64,000 nucleotides of DNA from Rhizoclosmatium globosum (Eukaryota > Chytridiomycota > Chytridiomycetes > Chytridiales > Chytriomycetaceae). Below the pieces are notes generated by a model. It was given only the letters and a program-made list of their open reading frames with translations, ran no database searches and was not told where the DNA came from. Position numbers and translations under genes: made by a program. The stretch spans positions 248,001 to 312,000 of the forward strand of contig MCGO01000040.1 of assembly GCA_002104985.1 (NCBI GenBank), written 5' to 3'. This document shows, in pieces, positions 50,732 to 61,419 of this stretch; positions within the stretch are counted from its first letter, which is position 1, and each line of letters starts with the position of its first letter.

Positions 50732-51938
50732 CGACGCTCAATAATTGTACAGGCCCGCTACCGCTTCTACACTGATCGTGTTTGTTAATGTCCCCTTAAG
50801 AAATAAAGACAAACTGTTAGCGATGAAGACAATCAATATACTTTAACACAAAGAAATGGAGTAGGAGGAGGTAATGAAGCTTTATGAGTTGATAATGCAA
50901 ATAAGGACTTATCGGTGATTGATTGAAAAGAATAAATTATGATACAAATGGATCTTCATTGTCAGACGCTATCCGTTCTACCCTCGTCTATGCACAAGGA
51001 AAGGAGTGTAGTTCTCTTCTGTTCGTATCATTGCTCGCTTCGCTCGCATCCCTAAAACACAATGCTCTACGGCACCGCTCGCTTTTGAGTTCACTTCTAT
51101 TTAAATGATTTTCTCTTCCTGACTTTGTTGGTTTCTACGTTCGCTGCCCCTCCTTTGTGCTTGTTTCACCAAGTGACTCAAGATTCCTTCGCGCCTTTCA
51201 GGTGCTCAGTCGTCTTCTGTCTGTTTCACTGCTCGACCTTCCCTTTTCAAATGTTTCAGTAGTAACTCTTTCGAGTTCATTTCTATTTAGTTGGGTTCTC
51301 TATTGAATTTGTTGGTTTTCCTGCCCTTCATCCCTCTTGATTCACACATTAATTCCAGACTCCATAGCCCTAATTCACAAGTTAAGGCACAGTAACGTCC
51401 GTTTCACTGCTCACTCCGTTCGCCGTTCCCAAAAAGCATAGTTCCAAAAGGTCCCTATGGCAAGTCAACACGTTTTTGCGTTTATTTCAATTTAATTGAT
51501 GTTCTCCCCTGACTTCGTTTGTTTCATTGCTCGCTGCACTCGCCCCCCTTCCTTTTTTTCACCAAGTAACTCCAGATTCCTTCGCGCCTTTCAGGCGCTC
51601 AGTCGTCTTCCGTCTGTTTCATTGCTTGCTGCGCTCGAACCTTTTCTATTTCCCCTGGTTCACGAGTAACTCTACCTATTTAATTCATTTCTATTTTGTT
51701 GATTTCTCTCGGAAAGTCGTCGGTTTCACTGCTCACTACACTATATCCATTCCCTTTCACGTATTTTATTCAATGATTTGTTTGAATCATGACAAGAAGT
51801 GCATGACACAAAATGTATCACTTTGACTGCATATTCAATCCCAAAATCATTTTCACAAAATCTCAAAAATTACCTTAATAGTGAAGGTTTCATATCACAC
51901 TGACAGTATATGGCTCACTTTTTGCACATTTGCGACAA
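50732..51938. repeat. Repeat-rich stretch with TCGCTGCGCTCG-type words
   Basis: A segment of about 190 bp at 51110-51300 recurs at about 51500-51700, offset 393 bp. It is anchored by TTCCTTCGCGCCTTTCAGG and CTCAGTCGTCTTC. Between and around the copies, variants of the phrase TTTCACTGCTCGCTGCGCTCG are repeated. The same kind of phrase fills the long FARS2 intron at 61962-62571. No gene was seen. Confidence 0.55.
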
Positions 51939-52250
51939 TATCTGACTCACGGAGTTCAAGATGTATGTCGCGACAGACGAAATTTGAACCCTGTTATGCA
52001 GAAACAACAAAATTGGTTGTCAATATGTAAAAATCAACAAGAACAAATACATAAAAGGAAAGTGCAAATGTACAAAAGCAATCCGAATTTTTGTTTTGTT
52101 TTTACTCAGTTTTGCGTTAAATGAAAACGACAAAACGTACCCATTTGACCTTACATAAGTAGGTTTGAGATGAGATAAGACTTGACTAATAATCCACGTG
52201 GTCTCAGATTAAACAACACGAAACTAGGTTGGGAGAGCGTTCTGGCCAAA
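51939..52250 (+). repeat. 312-bp tandem duplication, unit 1
   Basis: This is the first of two head-to-tail copies with a period of 312 bp. Starting TATCTGACTCACGGAGTTCA, it matches unit 2 almost base for base; the one difference noted is AAGTAGG against AATTAGG. Each unit contains the same 40-odd codon open frame (MQKQQNWLSICKNQQEQIHK), which is of unknown meaning. Confidence 0.92.
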
Positions 52251-52562
52251 TATCTGACTCACGGAGTTCAAGATGTATGTCGCGACAGACGAAATTTGAA
52301 CCCTGTTATGCAGAAACAACAAAATTGGTTGTCAATATGTAAAAATCAACAAGAACAAATACATAAAAGGAAAGTGCAAATGTACAAAAGCAATCCGAAT
52401 TTTTGTTTTGTTTTTACTCAGTTTTGCGTTAAATGAAAACGACAAAACGTACCCATTTGACCTTACATAATTAGGTTTGAGATGAGATAAGACTTGACTA
52501 ATAATCCACGTGGTCTCAGATTAAACAACACGAAACTAGGTTGGGAGAGCGTTCTGGCCAAA
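52251..52562 (+). repeat. 312-bp tandem duplication, unit 2
   Basis: This is the second copy, immediately adjacent to unit 1. Near identity implies a recent event or, less likely, a collapsed longer array in the assembly. Confidence 0.92.
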
Positions 52563-52639
52563 TAGTAACACCAAAGGAAAGGTTCAAGATTTTCAACCTA
52601 ATCATTGTGACTCATTTCAGAACGAACCTACCTTTGGCA

Positions 52640-52723
52640 ATGAACGTTGAAGGACCCACTATTCTTCTGAATAAGTGTGTGATGAACGTTGAAGGACCCA
52701 CTATTCTTTTGAATAAGTGTGTG
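52640..52723 (+). repeat. 42-bp tandem duplication
   Basis: Two adjacent 42-bp copies (52640-52681 and 52682-52723) begin ATGAACGTTGAAGGACCCAC and differ at one C/T. The length is a multiple of three, so the peptide MNVEGPTILLNKCV is repeated in frame, but the surrounding frame is short. Confidence 0.9.
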
Positions 52724-52943
52724 ATTGTAATGTAACAAGATGCAATGAAGTTGGCAGCAGAAGACCTTGGTGTCACATTGATGACCCAACTTGGCTTCAG
52801 TGCCGTAGTACTGTCGTTGTAGCGAACTTGGTTCGTTAAGTCAACCTCATATTACCAAGATTGTTTGGCTCCTGGGCATGGATCACTGGATTTGGTGTAA
52901 GATGGTGGTGTTTTGTCATTTTTGTCATTTTTGAAATTTCGAC

Positions 52944-53026
52944 GTTTCAAAGTAGCTCCGGACCTACTTTGAAACCATTTTTGTCCAAAATCCCAGGGGG
53001 TCGGTGATGTCGCAACTATTTGCGAC
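52944..53026 (+). repeat. Two adjacent perfect hairpins
   Basis: The first is a 12-bp perfect inverted repeat, GTTTCAAAGTAG at 52944-52955 and its complement at 52964-52975, with an 8-base loop. The second is GTCGCAA at 53009-53015 and TTGCGAC at 53020-53026, with a 4-base loop. They lie in non-coding DNA within the spacer of the large inverted repeat. Confidence 0.6.
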
Positions 53027-54071
53027 TTTGCCTCACAAAATTTCCTTGGGGTCAAAAAGGGACACTCACCCATCCTTCTCGGCCTTATTTCTTGATGAAT
53101 ATGAAACCTACATTCCTCGTCCTTATATTTACGTGTCAACAATAATACAACAAAGACGTCCAAGGTCACCATTTTCCCGATTTCCGTTTATTTTATAGAA
53201 TTGCACTCTTTTGAAGATACGTAATTAGTCGCACACCAAAACTCCGATTTGCTTCAATCCAAAAAATTCAAGAGAAAAAACCCTTATCCAGAACTTCAAG
53301 GTCTTGGTTTTATGGATTTCACTTTTCTTATTAGCCTACAGAACATAGTTCTGACGTTTTGGAAACACTAAGTCATACAAAAACAGCTTGTGTTTTTATT
53401 CAAGTTGAAAGTCAATAAATCATTTATCAAACTGACACATCAATCCTTCCGGAGGAATCCCACGATGTCCCCGATACTTTTTTGTTGCAAATTCCTTGAC
53501 CGGCCTTTCCGATATGCATCCATTAAGCCAAAGCAACGACAGAAGAATTTCTGTATCAGAACCAATTCAACAGATTCAATAGCCTCAAGAACAGTTTTAC
53601 GTAATCCCAAAAATGTATAATCACAATTCTCACGTGTAAAAAGCTTTGTGGCTGCCAAGTAGTTGTCAAAAGAATTGAATTTGGAATGGAACTGGCAACA
53701 GATCTAAAGAATAAGTAGAGGGCCTCTCCCACCCTTCTCCTACCACTTTCTTGGGTGGGTGCACACACCTGGATTAGTCAGCTATATTCTATACTCATAT
53801 ATATTGATAAACAAAATAGTTATATATACTTATACAAAACAAACACTTTTCATAACTGTGAGAAGAATAGCTTGTGTGCCTCATCATACTTACACAGATT
53901 CTTGTCACTATAGCCTATACTACTTATAGAATACATCAGCTGAGTTGGGAGACTGGGGCTTGATATATAGATGCAGATATATAGTTACACCATAGATAAT
54001 TATACATTAACAAAATAGATAAGAATATATAGAATAGAGATAGATATTGATATATATAAAATAATAACAAG
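53027..54071. other. Spacer end, AT-rich non-coding sequence
   Basis: The part from 53770 to 54070 is strongly AT-rich with many TATATA words and no coding potential. The 53200-53760 part has only short frames without recognisable motifs. Confidence 0.45.
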
Positions 54072-55176
54072 CCATAACCAGTCTCCTAGCTGTGCTTTTG
54101 CCCTAAGGGGTGAAACCTCTCTTGATTCCTTAAGAAGTCAACAGAGGCTTCTTCCTCTTATTCCTTTTTATGATTTTCTGTCTTGGGTTACAATAAAAGA
54201 ATTTACAGTGATTCTTTCTGACTGCTGTTTCAAACTACTAACAGAGGTAATCAAAATGCTGTATTTAAGCTTCATGACTGCTGAGTTCCTTCTTTTCATC
54301 AACTTGTTCAATCACATATTTGTTGATTAAGGTCAATGTGTACTGCAATCTATCCAAGAGATGGAAACACTCCACAAATCAAAAAGAAACACTATACCTG
54401 CCGACAAGTATGCCTCAAGGCTCCAATCATGAGCTGGAATATTCCACAAGAAGTTGGAAGGTCCATGTTGGACCCTCAGACATCCAGCGCAGCATCGCAA
54501 CCTGGTCCTGTTAAAGCATGTGTACAGGCATGCCATCTGGAGCGCCACAGGTGAGCAGATTTCACTAACACTAGGGGCGGTCAAAGTTGAGAAATTTGAC
54601 AAATGAAAAGCGAAGATTTGGGTGTTTGAAAATCGAGGTTTCATCATTTTGAAAGTGGTGGTTCAAAACCTGTGGATCGGGAGGGTTCAGATTTGCAGTT
54701 TTGAACCACAGCCTATTGTGGTGTTTCTTCATAGTAGTTTTGGTGGTGAAAAGCAAAATCAAATCACAAAACTCAGGCGGAATTGAAAAGTGACGTAGAG
54801 GTTCACTTTTGGATTCATAAAGCAGATTTTGGACATTTCATTTGTCTTTCACAAACACAACATCACCCCAACCAACTGAATGGCACACAAAGCATAATGA
54901 TTCCACCTGCCTTTTGCTGTGCCTTTACCACTTTACCATCATACGTTTATTTGGTAGAATGCTCTGAATAAAAAGTCACCACCTCATCAACAACAACAGT
55001 AACATTGGACATTCTCATAATTATAATCCCCATCTGATAACTATTGAAAATGATGGGCTAGACTCCAGTCACCCACCCACAATTCTGCAGGAAATCTATT
55101 AATAGAACTGTAAGGAAAGTGGGCCCAACCCCCTCAAACTCCCCCCTTTCAGAAACAGGTTGGCAAGCAACCTGCA
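54072..55176 (-). repeat. Inverted-repeat arm B (about 1.1 kb)
   Basis: This is the inverted partner of 48648-49786. The arm starts CCATAACCAGTCTCC and ends CAAGCAACCTGCAA. Differences from arm A are scattered substitutions and small indels. No obvious target-site duplication was seen outside either arm. Confidence 0.88.
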
Positions 55177-56048
55177 AGTGATTTCCATCCAGAAAGCATT
55201 CACCAAGCGTACTCGGCTGTTCAACAAAGTCGTCTTGATTTTGAAGAATATTCACGCAGCAACACTTGAATGGGGCATCTGATACAATTGATTCCTTTTG
55301 GACAAACCTGTCACAACTTTTCTGACTGCAACAAGCCGCACTCTTGTAGTATTGTAAGAAGTCTCTTTTGGAGTGCCATCATGAAGTTGAAAGGTTTGTA
55401 GCTCTCGCCTGCCTTCCTTAATGATCCAACTGTCCTTCATCACTGGGACATTCTTTCCTCCATCCCCCATTGTCATTCTTGCAGCACACAAGCCGTTGTT
55501 TGGACGTTTTTTTTATGGTTCATTGAATTGCCAAATCGGAAGAGCCCTTGCTTACCAGGACGCAAGCGTTCAAATTCTGCGATCGCATTCTCTTTCATTT
55601 GCTTCACAAGGTCTTCACATATCCACCAACAATCTGCATTCTTCCCAGGCTCAATTAAAACTCTTGAAAAGACTCCGTGACACTGGCAAATTCATCCCCA
55701 CACCATAATACACTTTCCATTTCCTTTCTTACACATAACTATCTTGTCTAGTCTAAGTTGATTTCAGACGCTCACAACTCTTCAAAAGCCAAATCATCCT
55801 TTATGATGCTCAATACACACAAAAATCATGGCTTTATTTCAATTGGAAGGATCTGCTTAATTCCAATTGGTCTTACCAAACTGCCATCCACTGGGAACAA
55901 CCAACAGTGCCTCTACCTTCTCTATTCTCTTCCAAAAATAATTTAGATTATTCTCAAGACTTTATTTAACCTTCAAATTTATTCCGGAAATTTAGATAGA
56001 AAAAAGCGAATTATTGCATGAAGTCATATTGTAATAAAATGAATAATT
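55177..56048. other. Non-coding stretch with a decayed open frame
   Basis: On the minus strand, 55252-55491 is open and reads MTMGDGGKNVPVMKDSW, then QTFQLHDGTPKETSYNTTRV. The KDSW word followed by an Arg/Val-rich region recalls fungal FunK1-type or Crinkler-associated kinases, but the frame is short and breaks on both sides, so this is a guess. The remainder up to the receptor stop at 56049 shows no gene. Confidence 0.3.
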
Positions 56049-59000
56049 TTAAGGAGCTGGTGTTGTATTCAGTGGTTTTGTCTCGTCAAATTCTTCTTTT
56101 TTCATAGTGCATGGTGATTTGTTTGGGGATCCACAATTGGGGCTAAAATTATCTTCTTGGTCTTGGTTGATGCTTTTCTTAGAAAAACTAGCTGTTCTCA
56201 TAGTTGATCTTGAAGTTGCTTGTAACTTTTCTATGGAACCCTTTCCACCAATAACAATTCTTTGGCGTGATGTTGAAGAAGTTGCTGCACCACCTGTACC
56301 CATGGAATGAAGACTAAAATTCAAGCTTTGAGTCTGGCTTTTTTCTGATCGACTTCCAATACTTCCTATTTTACTGGATACAATACCACTTATAGCATCT
56401 TTGTGTTTATGATAGTTTCCTCGAATCCATCTAATGATATGGAGAAATGGGGGTAAAAAAATAACCATTCCAGTCTCAACCAAGAGAAGATTGGAAACAC
56501 CATATTGATCTGTGTATTGACGAAGACCAATCATGGCCAGAATTCCTAGTGCAATTTCTCTGTTCAAATAGGCCTCCAAGTGATTTGAAAATGGCTGCCA
56601 ATAGATTCTTGTTGCGCAAATAAATGAAAGAACCATAACATACACATTCATTTGAACAGAACCTTTAGACTTTATGTGAGCCACGGCTAAAAATATACTG
56701 TAGTCTTCACTCACCAGTGTATCGAGACATCATGGTAAAAAGGACAGAGACCATTCCCTTTTCCATGATTGTAATAGGCATCATAAAGAACATATCTGGC
56801 TTAAATATAATGTATAGACACTGAAAGAGCTTTTGGATGGGAGTAAGGTCTTCATGTGAATACGTGATTTGGTCAGCCTTCCATAACTTGAATAGAATAA
56901 ATGCAATTCCACATGGAAGTCCAATTATCATTATGATTATAACAATGATAGCAAAAGCAGCAGATCCAACATGAGATGAAGAAAAGCACTCCACTTGAGG
57001 AACTTGGGTAAGAACATTGCGGCCCAAAACATTCTGACATTGTAAGCTACCAAGAAGTATAAGTTGAGTTAACTAATAATTCACTCACAGTAATAGACTA
57101 CTATCAACTAATGGCATGATAATAAAGGTCATTGTTACAATGACAGCGCGAAAACAAATTAAGCTGATGGAATCTCCTTTCAGCCAATACGGCATCCAGT
57201 TATTGATGACGTCTGTTGCACCAGGAACATTTCCTTGAATTGCGCGAATAATAAAATATAAAGCAATAATATATCCCAACATAAGCATGGGAAGAAAGAA
57301 TCGAAACAGGATTTTTGAAATCCCATTAATAGGCAGTGGGCAGTCTGTAACAAACCCATCAACATTCAAGGATGCAATAGCAAGAAATGTACTGATTCCA
57401 GGAATACTGAGGATACCATTGATCTGTGTCTCAAAGACATAGCGAGCCACTTGAAAGTAGAAAAATAGTAACTCCACTGTTGGTGCCTCTTCATATGGAA
57501 GAAGTAACAGTAAAAATGAACAAAAGAATGCCAGGACAATCACAAAGTAAAAGCTTGATCCCCCACCTGAGGAACAATGACGACAATGGCCACCCCAAAG
57601 GTATGTATTCTCTTCTTTACATTCTGTACACAAAAGGCCAGTGAATTGTGAATCACAAGTTAGAGCTGGACAACTTCTATGGGAACAGCAAGCTTCTTGA
57701 GAAGGACATATATAACTAACTGGAATTATTGTATTATTTGGCATCCATAGGCCTGTTTGGACTTGAACGTTGTTTCCACCAAGACAAGCAAAATTTGGCG
57801 GACAAGGCTAAACATAAACAGTGTTTGATACCAATATAGAAATAATAATTGTGCTTACAAGACATTCTGCTGTATTATTTGCATTCCAATTGTAACTTCC
57901 AGTTGGGCAGTCCATACAAGTATAAACAATTCCAGTTAAATATCTCCCTTTTCCAACACCACAAATATCTAAAATTAAACAATATTTTATAAGTGTGGAA
58001 TTTATACATGTCTGCTCTTACTTTCTGATTTTGGTGGTATTGGAAGCCAATTATTGTATCCGCCTCCATAACCCCCTGGTAACTTTCCTTGCTTTTGAGG
58101 AGAATTGAATGTGGTATTGATCCAGTCACATGCAGCCTGAGCTGGTGTCCAGTTGTTTACAAACATGGATTTCATCATAGTTGTCATATCATCATCCCCA
58201 ATACGAATCTGGTTAACAAATCCATTCAAGTCTGGAAAGTCACTCATGAATTGTGTTGATGCAATTTTCTTAATTTGTGTTGGAGCGGTATCGGTTGTGA
58301 GCATAGTAGATGTTTTGTCTAAGATTTGATGAGAATTAAGTTGATTACCTATCTGATATCTTACTTTTCCTGAGAGCATTATATTGTTGTGCATTATTCA
58401 TGGGAAACATAACTCGTGTCAAATCATTTCCGGAAACTATGGAGCTTGGAGTCCAACCAAAAAACATGACAGGTTTTTTTTGGTTGATAGCATTTTGAAT
58501 TATATCTTGAGCTTGATTAATTCCAAGAAAATTAATTGTCACCGGAAGCTTAAGACCATCAATAAGACGTTGATAGATTGCACTTGCAAGACTTGGATCA
58601 TAATGCCAAAGCTCAAAGCATTGAGCACCTTTTGAGTTGCACGTCTTTGGAATATATGTCTATACAGAATGAGTGAGGTCTTGAAGTGAAAAATTCCACC
58701 AACCCCGTTTGTGCAAATCCCTCTTGCCTTATCGCAAACTGGTAAGTTGTTGATCAGTGTCCGTGGTCCTTGACCGCTTAGAGTGATTCCCGCAGCAGAG
58801 AGTTGATCCGCCTTTGTAAGAAATCGCCAGAAGTCCATAGAAAAGTCAGAGTATGTATTCACCAAATAATTTGGAATAAACCAGCCAAAGTTCCCATTAT
58901 ACCTGAACTATTATTAGCTTTTAGAACAGAATTACATTCAACTGACCCAGTATTTCCTATGCTCACAATTGTGCCAGCACTTGTGAGTTGATTCATGTTA

Positions 59001-59592
59001 GGAAAATCTCCCTGCCCTACCCATTCCTTTAATGTCAAGCTTGAAGACGAACAAGTACAAACATATTTCAAGTTCTAAATCAACCACATTACTCAAAAGC
59101 TCCGGTCCCATGATATATTGAAGTCGCTGATTGAATAATCAGTTGATTAGCAATTGAGGAAGGGCTTCGAAGGTACCGTGACAACTTGCACTCTGATAAT
59201 AATTATGGTTAGACAGAATTTTAATGGGAAGAAACTCGCCTGTAACCCATAGACTGTAGCAGATACTGCGTGACGTACGTTGTTAAAATGGAACTGTTTT
59301 TGGCGTCAAAGAGCAAAACAATAGGCCGCTTTGAGCCGGTATAACTAGTTCCATCAACGTATTTTAGATCTTTCCAGGCAGAATAAGGCAATACGCAGGT
59401 ATCAGGTGCGTTATAAAATTGTCCGTTGTTAGAATCAACGTTGAAGGCTGTCCAGTTTATAGCTTCCTTCTGGATGTAACGCGAGCTAGCCAAACACATC
59501 TGAAAACATCCTAACATGAAAGCAAAAGGCCATATACGTTTATACAGCATGACAGGTGAGGAGGTGGGCTTTCCCGTCAAAAAAATCGTCAT
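56049..59592 (-). CDS. Putative receptor: OpuAC-like binding domain, Cys-rich region, 8-9 membrane helices
   Basis: The start at 59592, or the in-frame ATG just before MLYKRIWPFAFMLGCFQMCL, gives a signal peptide. The ectodomain (58000-59500) looks like a type II periplasmic-binding fold of the glycine betaine/choline class: VQVVTVPSKP, SAGTIVSIGNTGSVECNSVL, and especially QKKPVMFFGWTPSSIVSGND, close to the OpuAC pattern with a Trp-x-Pro. A cysteine-rich stretch follows at 57590-57960 (YTCMDCPTGSYNWN, CDSQFTGLLCTECKEEN). Then come about eight or nine hydrophobic helices at 56400-57570 (FYFVIVLAFFCSFLLLLLPY, AFAIIVIIIMIIGLPCGIAF) and a Ser-rich cytoplasmic tail with SPNKSP-type sites. There are several introns and a frame slip near 59180. 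The ligand is unknown; betaine or choline-like solutes are inferred from the fold only. Confidence 0.65.
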
Positions 59593-59690
59593 GGTAAATC
59601 CCCGAAAATTGAAGATCTCTTGTTGCGGTCTAAGCCTGTTGCATATCTTGGAACGAGAAGTCCAGTTCTATCGTGGCTTTTTCGCCCAGA

Positions 59691-61384
59691 ATGACTTCAA
59701 AACTGCTTTTCCACGATGTCCATGCAATTCTCATTCCAGAGAACATATCCAAAACACGTATCGACATAATGCGGCAGCGCTTGACTGAGAAAGGTGAAAA
59801 CATATCATCTTATACGTTTGTTCCTAATCGGGTTGTTCAGGCGGCACTGTTGTCACCTCAACGTCCACAAAAGTCACCCATATCATCACCGCTCATCAAT
59901 GCCTACATCAAGTACTCGGCTTCTTGAAGCTGGATACTCTACCGCCTGATTGTAAGGTTGTCAGCCCCGACTTCATTGCAAAATCAATACAGCATGGCTG
60001 CCTCGAGCATTCCGGCTGCGAAGTTCAGTTTATTGAGCCTGCGCTACCGAAAAAGACAGAGTCAGTTATTAGAGTACTGGATTCGGACGAAGAACTGTAA
60101 GTTGAGGGACTTCAATAAACATACCAATACCAAAGCAGATCAGAAGCCGAAACCGAACCCCTTGACGACTATGAACAGCAGTTGATGGAATCTATGTGGT
60201 CTGAATCACAAGCCGCAACAACTGAGACTGACAACGAATTTGAAAATCCCCCGAGCATTTATTCAGAAGCGACCAATGCAGAAGCCACTAGCAATAGCAA
60301 TCAGACAGAAAGAAAGAAGATAATTATTCCCGAAGCCCTTTTACGATACATGAATGCATCGCCGAACTCTTCTGAGAACAAAAACCAACACATCACAGAC
60401 GAATTCACACGCCTTGTGAAGCGAGCAGAAACTGAAGGCAACCAATGGCGAATTCGTTCATATAAAAAGGCGGTGAAGATAATTTCAAAGCTCAGTTTTC
60501 GGATTATGAGCAAAGAGGATGTTAAAGGTTTGAAAGGAATTGGCAAAAATATGACTCTCAAAATAGAGGAAATATTGCGAACCGGATACTCATTGAAAGC
60601 TCACACCATTCCAGAGAAATTTGGACCTCTTGAGAAGTTCAAGAATATTTATGGAGTGGGCGAAAAGATTGCAGAAAAATTCTAGTTGCGTTTAACCATT
60701 TGCTGCATTTCATGGTATTGATTATTTTTATTCAGCACAATCGGATATAGAACGCTTGAGGACGTGAAATCAAAAGCAACGCTTACTCGAGACCAACAAC
60801 TCGGCATCAAGTACTATGATGATTTTCTTCAAAGGATACCTCGAAGCGAGTGCTCCAAAATAGCAGAATTTGTCACTAAGATGGTTCATGAATTGGATGC
60901 CAATCTCATTTGTCGTATGATGGGTTCCTATCTTCGAGGATCTGAAACTTGTGGTGACGTTGACTTCATGATTACGGACCCAAACGGTCTTCCAAACGAA
61001 GGACTGTTGGAGTCAATTGTTTTAAAACTGAAAAATGTTGGCTTCATACTCGAAAATTTGTCGTCCCCAGCTTCAGAAGATGGTCACGAAAGAATTTGGA
61101 GAGGTATCTGCAAGTTAGCAGGGGTAGGAATTGCGCGACGAATTGACATTCTGATTGTTCCGTTTGATGAGTTGGGAGCTGCTACCATATATTTCACTGG
61201 AAATACAGAATTCAACAGATGCATACGATTATTGGCGAGAAAAATGGGGTACTCATTGAATCAACATGGTTTGTTTCGTAAAGGTCCAAATGGTGAAAAA
61301 ACTCTTGTTGCGTCCAAGACTGAGCAAGAGATTTTTGATATTCTCGGGGTGCCCTGGAAGCCCGCAACAGAACGTAATATTTGA
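59691..61384 (+). CDS. POLL: DNA polymerase lambda (family X)
   Basis: This is a nuclear repair polymerase for base excision and non-homologous end joining. The start at 59691 gives MTSKLLFHDVHAILIPENIS, the first strand of an N-terminal BRCT domain that continues GGTVVTSTSTKVTHIITAHQ and SPDFIAKSIQHGCL, with a frame slip near 59828. A Ser/Glu-rich linker follows, then the 8-kDa lyase domain with helix-hairpin-helix (GLKGIGKNMTLKIEEIL). The palm has GSYLRGSETCGDVDFMIT with the two catalytic aspartates and RRIDILIVPFDE with the third. The thumb has the YFTG motif (IYFTGNTEFNRCIRLLA). Introns are at about 60099-60139 and 60684-60735. The BRCT domain favours lambda/Pol4 over pol beta. The stop is 35 bp from the convergent FARS2 stop. 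Confidence 0.93.
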
Positions 61385-61419
61385 GTCATATTAAAAGTGT
61401 ATATTTAGTTTATTTTTCT

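Noticed and set aside
48648..55176. LTR retrotransposon
   Set aside because: The two long repeats are inverted, not direct, and no reverse transcriptase, integrase or gag-like frame lies between them.
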